NCBI GenBank assembly: GCA_023473405.1
Contig: JAMCZD010000424.1
Location: forward strand, 1-7,186
Length of the DNA stretch: 7,186 bases
Reading direction: 5' to 3'
Origin: Candidatus Omnitrophota bacterium
Lineage (GTDB): Bacteria; Verrucomicrobiota; Verrucomicrobiia; Limisphaerales; UBA1319
How positions within the stretch are numbered: the stretch's first letter is position 1; each line of letters opens with the position of its first letter. Below are positions 1 to 6,534 of the stretch, in pieces. The notes beneath the pieces were generated by a model that made no database searches, was not told the origin of the DNA, and worked only from the letters and a program-made list of their open reading frames with translations. The position numbers and the translations under genes were made by a program.

Positions 1-2804
1 CGGCTCCCGTTCCCGGCACCATCCAGGAGGTATTCCCTGGCTATCACGGCGTCGCCTGGTATTGGATCGAGTTCAACGGCCTGCCTTTGGATACGGACCA
101 ATACACCTGCCGCTTGCACTTCGGCGGAATCGATTACTACGGCGAGGTCTGGCTTAACGGCCAAAGGCTCGGCGATTACGAAGGTCCGGACTTTCCCGCC
201 GAGTTCGACGCGACTCGAGCGCTGAAAACCGGCAGGAACCTCCTGGCGGTTCGCGTAATCAACCCGGGCAACGAAATGATCGACAATTTCCGGATCACCG
301 AAGTGCCTCATTCATTCAAACAAAGTGACCACTACGCATTTGGCGGCAATGAAAACTCCGGCGGCCTTTTGCTGCCGGTCGAGCTGCGCGTCGAGCCCGT
401 GGTTCGAGTCAGCGATCTCTTTTGCCGGGCTGATCCGCGGACCGGGAAAGTGGTCCTCCAATTGACGGTCGAAAACGCCACTCAGCAGAGCGCCGCTTGC
501 CGGCTGGCCGCCCGCGTCGAGCGTCAGGAATCCGGCCAGGCCGTGGTCGAGTGCCAGGTTGGGGCGGAGTTGACCGCCCGGCCCGGGGTCTCCGAATTCG
601 CCCTGCCGCTGGTGGTGCCGCAGCCGAAGCTCTGGTCGTTGCTGGAACCAAACCTTTACTGGGCAGGAGTGCGCCTGGTATCGAAACTGCCCGCAGTCCA
701 GGTGCTCGATGAACACCGCGAGCGATTCGGCTTTCGCGATTTTCGAGTTGGTTCGGATGGCTACTTCCGCCTCAACGGCAAGCGGCTCTTCCTCGAATCC
801 TGCCACACCGTAAACAATTTCCCCGTCGCAATCGGTACTGCGCCTAAACCCGAGCTGGCCACTCGCGAGTTGCTTTACGCCAAGGCGATGGGATTCGATA
901 TGGTCCGGTTCCTGGGCGGGCCGCCGCTGCCGGAGCAATTGCGGTTTTGCGACGAGATCGGCCTGATGGTCTATTCCGAACCGCGCGCCGCCTGGTGCCT
1001 GAGCGATTCGCCCTGGATGGCCGAGCGATACGACCGTTCCCTGTCCCAGATGATCCTGCGCAACCGCAATCATCCGTGCGTGACCATATGGGGATTGCTC
1101 AACGAGACTCCGGACGGCCCGGTCTTTCGCCATGCGGTCGATGCCTTGCCCTTGGTCCGCGCCCTGGATAACAGCCGGCTTGTCCTCTTGGCCAGCTCGA
1201 GGTGGGATGGCCAGGCCCAGATCGGCTCGCTCTGCAACCCCGGCCACACCGCCTGGCAATATCGCTGGGGCGATGAATCACCCAACGCCGACAAGGCCAA
1301 GCACGGCCCAGGCTGGATTGGCCCCGGTGACGTTCACCGATACGTTTGGTGGCCGGCTACCCAGGCGTTCCGAACCATCGGACAGTCCTGCAGCAAACCC
1401 CTTTTCCTTTCTGAATTCGGCATTGGCAGCTTGGTGAACGTCGTCCGATTAGCCCGGTTGCACGAGCAGAACCACTCGCCCACCAACCTCGAGGATAATG
1501 TTACTTACCACTCGCTGGCCAATCAGCTCAAAGCCGACCTGAAACGCTACGGCATGGACCAGGTGTTCACCTTCCCGGAAGACCTGTTGCGCGGCAGCGA
1601 ACGGCTCCAGGCCAAACACCGGTTCCTCGGCTATAACCAGATTCGCGCCAATCCGAAGCTATGCGGCTACAGCCTTACCGGCATCATCGATCAACCGGCC
1701 GGCGAAGGTCTCCTCACCGAATGGCGCGAGCTGAAGCTCGGAACCATGGACGCAATGAACGATTGTCTTGCTCCACTCCGATGGTGCCTGTTTGTCGAGC
1801 CCATGCACGTTTACTCAGGCCGGTCGTTCCGCATCGAGGCCGTCATGGCCAACGATGGCGTGTTAGGTTCAGGCGAGTATCCCGTGCGCTATAAAATCCG
1901 CGGTCCGTCCGGCATCGTATGGGAAAAGTCCGGGACCCTCGTGATTCCATCCGCCGATACCGCCGACGGCATTCCATTGGCCGTCCCAGCGCTTAGCGAG
2001 GACATCAAGCTCAATGGCCCGAGCGGGCTCTATACTTTTGCCGCCGAGCTCGAAGAGGGCGGCGCTCCACGGGGCGGTCGCCTCGAGTTCTATCTCTCGA
2101 ACTCACAAGACCTGCCTCAGTTGAACCTGTCCGTGGGGGTCCTGGGTGTTTCAAAGGAAGTCCAGGCCTGGCTCAAGGCACACGGCGTCGCCTGCCGCAC
2201 CTTGGAACAAATCTCCGACGATGACAATGCAGTCGTGCTGGTCGGGGACGGCCCCGGCGGGGCGGACCGCGCACAGGTGTGGCGCGAGTTGGCGCGTCGC
2301 ATGGCCCGCGGTTCAGTCGTGCTGTTCTTGAAACCGTCGGCCTTCAGCCAAGACCACGACGCCGTAAAATGGTTGCCGCTCGAAAAGAAGGGCGAGTGCC
2401 GCGGCAGCAGTCTATGGGTCTATCACCGCGAAGACGTCGCCAAGAACCACCCCATATTCGACGGCCTGCCGCCGCAAGGTATCATGGACCCCTATTATTA
2501 TCTGCAGGTGACCGCGCCGGTCCTCTTCGACGGACAGGATACACCCGACGATGTCGAGGCGGCGGCCTTTGGCCCCGGCGATCCCAACAACCTCAAGTCA
2601 GGCGTCATCACCGCTACCTACCACTTCAGCGCCGGGCACTTCGTGATCAACACCATGCGCATCCTCGAGAATATCGGTCAAAACCCCGCTGCCGATCATC
2701 TCCTGTTGAACATGGTCCGCTACGCAGACGGCCTGGTGAAACCCTCGCCCGAACCGCTCCCGGCCAATTTCGACCAGGTATTGAAGTCCATCGGGTATAA
2801 TTAA
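1..2804 (+). CDS. Glycoside hydrolase family 2 protein, 5'-truncated by window edge
   Basis: This reading frame is open from the first full codon (position 3) to the TAA at 2802-2804, so the start lies outside the window; the TTG at 87 is an internal leucine codon. The order of parts is that of GH2 exo-glycosidases (beta-galactosidase, mannosidase or glucuronidase type). First comes a jelly-roll sugar-binding domain with GVAWYW (48-65) and GEVWLNGQRLG (141-173). An Ig-like domain follows (about 400-730), then a TIM barrel (about 740-1700). The acid/base Glu is in IWGLLNE (codon 1104-1106) and the nucleophile Glu in FLSEFG (codon 1413-1415), so the enzyme looks active. After the barrel come another beta-rich domain (about 1790-2110) and a C-terminal region (about 2130-2800) that resembles a glutamine-amidotransferase-like fold (VVLVGDGPGG, later GHFVINTMRIL) without a clear catalytic Cys. 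Substrate cannot be named. Export is plausible, but the N-terminus is missing. Confidence 0.93.
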   Translation, partial: APVPGTIQEVFPGYHGVAWYWIEFNGLPLDTDQYTCRLHFGGIDYYGEVWLNGQRLGDYEGPDFPAEFDATRALKTGRNLLAVRVINPGNEMIDNFRITEVPHSFKQSDHYAFGGNENSGGLLLPVELRVEPVVRVSDLFCRADPRTGKVVLQLTVENATQQSAACRLAARVERQESGQAVVECQVGAELTARPGVSEFALPLVVPQPKLWSLLEPNLYWAGVRLVSKLPAVQVLDEHRERFGFRDFRVGSDGYFRLNGKRLFLESCHTVNNFPVAIGTAPKPELATRELLYAKAMGFDMVRFLGGPPLPEQLRFCDEIGLMVYSEPRAAWCLSDSPWMAERYDRSLSQMILRNRNHPCVTIWGLLNETPDGPVFRHAVDALPLVRALDNSRLVLLASSRWDGQAQIGSLCNPGHTAWQYRWGDESPNADKAKHGPGWIGPGDVHRYVWWPATQAFRTIGQSCSKPLFLSEFGIGSLVNVVRLARLHEQNHSPTNLEDNVTYHSLANQLKADLKRYGMDQVFTFPEDLLRGSERLQAKHRFLGYNQIRANPKLCGYSLTGIIDQPAGEGLLTEWRELKLGTMDAMNDCLAPLRWCLFVEPMHVYSGRSFRIEAVMANDGVLGSGEYPVRYKIRGPSGIVWEKSGTLVIPSADTADGIPLAVPALSEDIKLNGPSGLYTFAAELEEGGAPRGGRLEFYLSNSQDLPQLNLSVGVLGVSKEVQAWLKAHGVACRTLEQISDDDNAVVLVGDGPGGADRAQVWRELARRMARGSVVLFLKPSAFSQDHDAVKWLPLEKKGECRGSSLWVYHREDVAKNHPIFDGLPPQGIMDPYYYLQVTAPVLFDGQDTPDDVEAAAFGPGDPNNLKSGVITATYHFSAGHFVINTMRILENIGQNPAADHLLLNMVRYADGLVKPSPEPLPANFDQVLKSIGYN

Positions 2805-2821
2805 CCATACTCGCCAGACTG

Positions 2822-2845
2822 CAGAGCCGGTGCAAACCGGCTCTG
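2822..2845 (+). terminator. Perfect 10-bp hairpin with GCAA loop, possible terminator of the GH2 gene
   Basis: CAGAGCCGGT (2822-2831) and ACCGGCTCTG (2836-2845) are exact reverse complements around the loop GCAA, a GNRA tetraloop on the + strand. It begins 17 bases after the GH2 stop. No T-run follows, so it is not a classical intrinsic terminator. It could slow polymerase, protect the 3' end of the mRNA, or be part of the repeat-bearing segment that follows. Confidence 0.55.
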
Positions 2846-2852
2846 ACACCCA

Positions 2853-2878
2853 TTGATCATTGGGAATTTGTCATTTGT
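2853..2878 (-). repeat. AT-rich dispersed repeat, copy A (inverted)
   Basis: Read on the minus strand this 26-mer starts ACAAATGACAAATT and ends CAA. It matches 21 of 26 positions, without gaps, to the + strand at 6470-6495 in the other large gap of the window. On the + strand it includes a tandem TTTGTCA. The element is much richer in A/T than the genes around it and lies fully outside coding sequence. Confidence 0.55.
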
Positions 2879-2951
2879 CATTGAATGCATGGTGGCAACG
2901 CCGTTGCGGGATTGAGCCACGGCGATGCTGACTTTCTTCAACGAAAAATAG

Positions 2952-2990
2952 CCAATTCTCAATGCTCAATCCCAATTCCCAATTCCCAAA
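2952..2990 (+). repeat. AT-rich dispersed repeat, copy B, with AATTCCC tandem
   Basis: The first 18 bases (2952-2969) match 16 of 18 positions to 6478-6495; the shared form is CCAATTYTCAATSCTCAA. Directly after it, CCCAATT units are tandemly repeated (2971-2990). AATTCCCAA (2974-2982 and 2981-2989) is the exact reverse complement of TTGGGAATT at 2860-2868 in copy A, so copies A and B form a loose inverted pair around about 80 bases of unassigned sequence. Confidence 0.5.
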
Positions 2991-3011
2991 TACAAGGCGT
3001 TGCGCCGATCC

Positions 3012-3032
3012 CGAGCTGCTCAGGCGAGCTCG
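3012..3032 (-). other. Small hairpin straddling the smr stop codon
   Basis: CGAGCT (3012-3017) and AGCTCG (3027-3032) are complementary around a 9-base loop that contains the TGA stop of the Smr gene (3020-3022). The stem is only 6 bp and no T-run follows on the minus strand, so a terminator role is a weak suggestion; a stem this size can arise by chance. Confidence 0.2.
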
Positions 3033-3364
3033 ACTATGGTTATGCCGGGGTTGGCGCGATTGAAATCGCGGTCGCGGCGTAGGTCGGGGTAGCGCTGCAA
3101 AAGGTGCCGGCCTTCAAGCGTGTCCGACGAAAAGCGTTCTCCCGGCACGACGAGCGATGCCTTGCCTTCCTTGAGGCGGAGACGGAGAGACTTTCGGATT
3201 GCGGGGCCCAACTTGCCGCCCTCGCCGCTTGAACCCCAGCCATGGATGACTTTGAGCACCCGGAGACCTTGTTTGCGGGCACAATCGATCTCGACCAACA
3301 AGCGGCGGCGCGCCTCGTCCACCGTGGGTTGACCCGATTCGATGTTGATGGTGCGCATGGACAC
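3020..3364 (-). CDS. Small Smr (MutS-related) domain protein
   Basis: The 114-residue product is little more than one Smr domain, the fold found at the end of MutS2 and in stand-alone Smr proteins that bind or nick branched nucleic acid or act on ribosome-associated RNA. Visible are the first helix (PTVDEARRRLLVEI, 13-26), the beta-strand VLKVIHG with the HGWGSSGEGG loop (41-50; family form HGxGxG), and the final strand NPGITIVEL (105-113). The first strand reads INIESG where classical members have LDLHG, so one of the two acidic/His motifs linked to nuclease activity is absent. It lies downstream of asd on the same strand with a 127-base gap, so co-transcription is possible. The start is either GTG at 3364 or ATG at 3358; neither has a clear Shine-Dalgarno. 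Exact role unknown. Confidence 0.82.
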   Translation of the reverse strand: MSMRTINIESGQPTVDEARRRLLVEIDCARKQGLRVLKVIHGWGSSGEGGKLGPAIRKSLRLRLKEGKASLVVPGERFSSDTLEGRHLLQRYPDLRRDRDFNRANPGITIVELA

Positions 3365-3491
3365 GGATCGAACCCGGGCTATTGGTGGCTGTGGACAAAC
3401 GGTCCTGGTCGCCTGACAATCCAGGTCGTCAAAACCCGCCGGCAGCGAGGAATGAAAGTGGTTGAAGGCAAGCCGATAATTGGCATCGGGC

Positions 3492-4496
3492 TTATTTCAG
3501 GAATTCTTCGGCAATTTGGACGGCATTAAGTGCGGCGCCTTTTAACAGTTGATCGCCGGACACCCAGAAGCACAAGCCATTGTCCATGGCACAGTCCCGG
3601 CGCAAACGGCCCACGGCGCAGTTGTATCGCTCGCTCACGTACAGCGGCAACGGGTATTCGTTCTTGGCGGGCGCATCCACGACATCGAGACCCGGGGCCT
3701 TTCGGAGCACCTCGAGGGCGGCATCGACGCTCACCGGTTTTTCGAACTCGGCGCTGATGGCGATCGAGTGGGCGCGATAGACCGGGACGCGAACGCAGGT
3801 GACGCTGGCGCGGAAGGTGGGATGATGCATGATTTTGCGTCCCTCGTTTTCCATCTTCATCTCTTCCTTGGTATAACCGGAGGGGAGAAAGACATCGACG
3901 TGGGGCAACACGTTAAAGGCAATCTGGTGCGGATAGACTTCCTTCGTCACGGGTTGGCCGGCGACTGTTTGGGCGATTTGCCGTCTCAGCTCCTCGATTG
4001 CCTTGGCGCCGGTCCCGGATACGGCCTGGTAACTCGAGGCGAACATGCGCTTGACGAGAAAGGCCTGGTGCAGGGGATAGAGCGCCATCAGGGCGATGGC
4101 GGTGGTGCAGTTGGGATTGGCGATAATGCCGCGATGCCACTTGATGTCGGCGGCGTTGATCTCCGGAATTACCAACGGGACCGCGTCGTCCATGCGAAAT
4201 GCGCTCGAGTTGTCGACGACAACACACCCGGCCTGGGCGGCGATAGGGGCAAACTGCTTGGAAATGCTGCCTCCGGCGCTGAACAACGCGATGTCAACGC
4301 CCTTGAATGAGTCCGGCTTCAGTTCCGCCACGGCAACCGATTCCCCGCGAAACGCGAGGTGCTTGCCCACCGAACGTGCCGAGGCCAGGAGGGTCAGCTT
4401 CCCAACCGGGAACCGGCGTTTCTCGAGGGTCTTGATCATCTCGACGCCCACGGCGCCTGTGGCGCCGACCACGGCAATATGCGGTTTCAAGTTCAT
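3492..4496 (-). CDS. asd: Aspartate-semialdehyde dehydrogenase
   Basis: This cytoplasmic enzyme reduces L-aspartyl-4-phosphate with NADPH to L-aspartate-4-semialdehyde, the branch point to diaminopimelate/lysine, threonine and methionine. From the ATG at 4496 it is 334 residues, the usual length. The Rossmann nucleotide loop is GATGAVG (11-17), the catalytic Cys is in IANPNCTT (C130), the conserved Gln is in SSYQAVSG (Q157), and the active-site His is in RVPVYRAHS (H243). All key residues are present. The reading frame stays open to an ATG at 4526, but that start adds ten non-homologous residues and lies upstream of the -10 box of the best promoter, so 4496 is preferred. There is no Shine-Dalgarno before it. 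The sulfatase gene diverges from it across 129 bases; the Smr gene follows downstream. Confidence 0.96.
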   Translation of the reverse strand: MNLKPHIAVVGATGAVGVEMIKTLEKRRFPVGKLTLLASARSVGKHLAFRGESVAVAELKPDSFKGVDIALFSAGGSISKQFAPIAAQAGCVVVDNSSAFRMDDAVPLVIPEINAADIKWHRGIIANPNCTTAIALMALYPLHQAFLVKRMFASSYQAVSGTGAKAIEELRRQIAQTVAGQPVTKEVYPHQIAFNVLPHVDVFLPSGYTKEEMKMENEGRKIMHHPTFRASVTCVRVPVYRAHSIAISAEFEKPVSVDAALEVLRKAPGLDVVDAPAKNEYPLPLYVSERYNCAVGRLRRDCAMDNGLCFWVSGDQLLKGAALNAVQIAEEFLK

Positions 4497-4509
4497 AAAA
4501 GGCGGGCAC

Positions 4510-4537
4510 AATATATCGGCTCCCATGCCAGTGTCAA
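4510..4537 (-). promoter_or_regulatory. Sigma-70-type promoter of asd, giving a near-leaderless mRNA
   Basis: On the minus strand TTGACA (4537-4532, perfect -35) is followed after 16 bases by TATATT (4515-4510, 5 of 6 to the -10 consensus). Transcription would begin near 4503, about 7 bases before the asd ATG at 4496. There is no room for, and no sign of, a Shine-Dalgarno. This also argues against the longer asd start at 4526. The boxes are seen directly; use by the cell is inferred. Confidence 0.6.
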
Positions 4538-4613
4538 ACCGTCGTGAAACCTTGAAACCATTGGTCCTGCATCTCAGCCAAATTTGCTGTTCGACATCGC
4601 CGCATCACATTTT

Positions 4614-4617
4614 AGGA
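4614..4617 (+). promoter_or_regulatory. Ribosome binding site deciding the sulfatase start
   Basis: AGGA lies 8 bases before the ATG at 4626. The frame is also open from a TTG at 4584, but only the ATG places the signal peptide at the N-terminus and has this site at a proper distance. Confidence 0.6.
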
Positions 4618-4625
4618 TCAGCCGC

Positions 4626-6113
4626 ATGAACCGCTTCCTTTCGCTTCTCGTTTTGGTGTTGGCATTTTCGGCCATCCAATGCGCCCAGGCCGCCACCGGC
4701 AAGGCGCGCCCCAACGTTTTGGTTGTCCTGTGCGACGATTTGCGCTGGGATTGCCTGGGCTGCGCGGGACATCCGTATCTGCGGACGCCGAATATCGACC
4801 AATTGGCCGCTGAAGGAGTGCGGTTCCGGAATGCCTTTTGCACAACCTCACTCTGTTCGCCCAGCCGCGCTTCGATCTTGAGCGGCCTCTACGCCCACAA
4901 ACATCGGGTGATGAACAATTTCACCGAGTTTCCGCTGGACCTGCCCAATTTTCCGCGGGCGCTCCAGGCTGCCGGTTATGAAACAGCTTACATAGGCAAG
5001 TGGCATATGGGCGAGGACAACGATGAGAAACGCCCGGGATTCGATTACTGGATCTCGCACCGGGGCCAAGGCAAGTACTACGGAACCGAGTTCAACGTGA
5101 ACGGGCAACGGAAGGTCCTCCCTGGCTACTATACGCACGTGGTGACGCAATTCGCCGTCGATTGGCTCAAACGACCGCACAGCCGGCCTTGGCTGCTCAT
5201 GGTGGGCGAAAAGGCGCCGCACAGTTTCTATATCCCCGAGCCGAAATACTCGAATACCTTCGACCAGGTGGAAATCGAATACCCGGACACGGCGTTCAAA
5301 CTCGAAGATAAACCCGCCTGGATTCGCCAGCGGCTCTACACCTGGCACGGGATTTATGGCCCGTTGTTCGAGTGGCGCAAGAATTTTCCGGATGACCGTC
5401 CCGCCGCGGTCAAGGACTTTGCCGCCATGATCCGCGCCTATTGGAGCGTGATCTTGAGCGTTGATGACAGCATAGGCGCCTTGACTCTTACCCTCGAAGC
5501 GCAGGACCAACTCGATAACACCATCATTGTTTTCCTGGGAGATAACGGCCAGATCAATGGCGAGCATGGCATGGTGGACAAACGCACCATGCATGAACCC
5601 AGCATCCGCATCCCGTTGGTGGTCCGCTACCCCGGCCTCACCGCCCCGGAGCATCCACGCGTGATCGACCAAATGGTGCTCACGGAGGATATCGCCCCCA
5701 GCGTGCTCGACCTGTGCGGTGTAACGCCCCCGAAAGACGCCCAAGGCAAGTCATTCAAGACACTGGTGCAACAGGGCGACCCAACCTGGCGCCGGAGCTT
5801 CCTTTACGAATACAATTACGAAAAACAGTTTCCCTACACCCCCAATGTCCGCGGTGTCCGCACTGACGGTTGGGCCTATATGCATTATCCGCCTGGAAAC
5901 GGTGAGCCGGACCGGCACCTGGCCGAGCTTTACGACCTGAATCAAGACCCGGAAGAACGCCACAATCTCATCGGCAATCCGCGTTACGCCCCCAAGCTCG
6001 CCGAGCTTCAACGGGAATTGGCCAGCCTGCTGAAAACCACCGGGGCGACTCCGGACTCGATGCCGCTCGATGAAGGCATCAAGACCGAGTTGCCTGACCA
6101 GAAGATTCGGTGA
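4626..6113 (+). CDS. Exported formylglycine-type sulfatase (S1 family)
   Basis: The 495-residue product, counted from ATG 4626, starts with a signal peptide: MNR, a hydrophobic stretch (4-17), and an AQA cleavage site near residue 22. The Cys at 19 lacks a proper lipobox. It is an alkaline-phosphatase-superfamily arylsulfatase that hydrolyses sulfate esters, likely on glycans in the periplasm. The Cys converted to formylglycine is C77 in LCSPSR (codon 4854-4856), with R81. Calcium ligands are D37 and D38 (LCDDLRWD) and D306 and N307 (FLGDNGQ). Other expected residues are K125 and H127 (GKWHMG), H199 (APHSF) and K319 (VDKRTMHEP). The C-terminal subdomain has NVRGVRTDGWAYMHYP and ELYDLNQDPEERHNL, as in GlcNAc-6-sulfatase-like and related S1 enzymes, but the substrate cannot be fixed. 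It needs a formylglycine-generating enzyme, not in this window. Confidence 0.95.
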   Translation: MNRFLSLLVLVLAFSAIQCAQAATGKARPNVLVVLCDDLRWDCLGCAGHPYLRTPNIDQLAAEGVRFRNAFCTTSLCSPSRASILSGLYAHKHRVMNNFTEFPLDLPNFPRALQAAGYETAYIGKWHMGEDNDEKRPGFDYWISHRGQGKYYGTEFNVNGQRKVLPGYYTHVVTQFAVDWLKRPHSRPWLLMVGEKAPHSFYIPEPKYSNTFDQVEIEYPDTAFKLEDKPAWIRQRLYTWHGIYGPLFEWRKNFPDDRPAAVKDFAAMIRAYWSVILSVDDSIGALTLTLEAQDQLDNTIIVFLGDNGQINGEHGMVDKRTMHEPSIRIPLVVRYPGLTAPEHPRVIDQMVLTEDIAPSVLDLCGVTPPKDAQGKSFKTLVQQGDPTWRRSFLYEYNYEKQFPYTPNVRGVRTDGWAYMHYPPGNGEPDRHLAELYDLNQDPEERHNLIGNPRYAPKLAELQRELASLLKTTGATPDSMPLDEGIKTELPDQKIR

Positions 6114-6128
6114 GCGCGTCAGGAAGCA

Positions 6129-6141
6129 CCACCCGGGGTGG
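6129..6141 (+). other. Short GC-rich hairpin after the sulfatase stop
   Basis: CCACC (6129-6133) and GGTGG (6137-6141) pair around the 3-base loop CGG, 15 bases after the sulfatase TGA. There is no T-run. It may help end or protect the transcript, but the stem is short. Confidence 0.25.
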
Positions 6142-6261
6142 CCAAACGGCAACCGCAACAGGCACTGCTCCCCAGACCGTAGGATAGAGCACATCACTCA
6201 GCCTGGAGTCCTTAAAATTCAAAACCGCAATTGGAGAATCCAAGTCGTGGGCTGATCCTGA

Positions 6262-6343
6262 GCACCAAAGGTGCGACCCCATCCCAGCCTGGGGCAACGC
6301 CCCAGGAAGAGTACCCCAAAACAAATCAAAGGGCTGAAAGCCC
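6262..6343. repeat. Run of three short hairpins with 3-base loops
   Basis: Three perfect stems follow one another: GCACC-AAA-GGTGC (6262-6274), CCTGGGGC-AAC-GCCCCAGG (6288-6306) and GGGCT-GAA-AGCCC (6331-6343). Each loop is exactly 3 bases and purine-rich. Spacers are 13 and 24 bases. I recall similar motif sets (a 'ggggcaacgcccc' hairpin followed by 'gggctgaaagccc') as common intergenic repeats in Verrucomicrobiota and planctomycete genomes; this is memory, not a search. Function unknown. Confidence 0.6.
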
Positions 6344-6352
6344 GTGCCCGTG

Positions 6353-6417
6353 GCAGGTTTCCTTACCTGCTGTATCGCCGATTTCCAATCGGCCACGCGA
6401 TGCGGGCGGGAATCCCG
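6353..6417. repeat. Tandem hairpin units with differing arms and a shared TTTCC-like core
   Basis: Three further hairpins occur at about 24-27 base spacing: GCAGGT/ACCTGC (6353-6358 with 6365-6370), GCCGATT/AATCGGC (6377-6383 with 6387-6393) and CGGG/CCCG (6407-6410 with 6414-6417). Arms differ in sequence, but each left arm is matched by its own right arm. The centres are alike: TTTCC in the first two, and ATTCC in the third when read on the other strand. This resembles a family of intergenic palindromic units I associate with Verrucomicrobiota (unverified). No gene or mobile-element protein is linked to it here. Confidence 0.55.
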
Positions 6418-6469
6418 TTGCGGCAGGCCGGGTCAAATCGAGTGAACGCGTGGCACCCTGAATTCGATT

Positions 6470-6495
6470 ACAAATGACCAATTTTCAATCCTCAA
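6470..6495 (+). repeat. AT-rich dispersed repeat, copy C
   Basis: The 26-mer begins ACAAATGACCAATTTTCAAT. It agrees at 21 of 26 positions with the minus strand of 2853-2878, and its last 18 bases agree at 16 of 18 positions with 2952-2969. It lies 50 bases downstream of the PQQ-like gene's stop, in non-coding DNA, next to the hairpin run. Confidence 0.5.
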
Positions 6496-6534
6496 GGGCA
6501 GCCGCCTTCGCGGTCTTCTGCTGCAGCCGTAATG

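Noticed and set aside
312..1259. 315-residue open frame on the minus strand
   Set aside because: It lies wholly antisense to the GH2 catalytic region, has no family motif, and is explained by GC-rich codon use of the true gene.
2885..3082. 65-residue open frame on the + strand
   Set aside because: It reads through the AT-rich repeat (giving a NSQCSIPIPNSQ-like peptide) and then overlaps the end of the Smr gene antisense; no ribosome binding site.
3361..3420. tRNA-like T-arm (GGTTCGATCC on the minus strand)
   Set aside because: The flanking bases do not form a 5-bp T stem, and no anticodon or acceptor stem can be folded around it.
3471..3493. Imperfect hairpin at the end of asd as a terminator
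   Set aside because: The stem needs a bulge (AGCCGAT against ATCGGGCT), overlaps the stop codon and has no T-run, so it is too weak to list.
3549..4310. 253-residue open frame on the + strand
   Set aside because: It is antisense to asd, whose catalytic motifs are all in the minus frame.
4848..5744. 298-residue open frame on the minus strand
   Set aside because: It is antisense to the sulfatase core, whose active-site residues prove the + frame; the antisense product shows no recognisable domain.
6262..6417. CRISPR-like periodic repeats
   Set aside because: The units differ in their palindromic arms and share only a short centre; there are no constant repeats of 24-40 bases, no spacers of even length and no cas gene.
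6079..6477. Short open frames on both strands over the hairpin runs
   Set aside because: Their peptides are translations of palindromic repeats, without ribosome binding sites or protein features.
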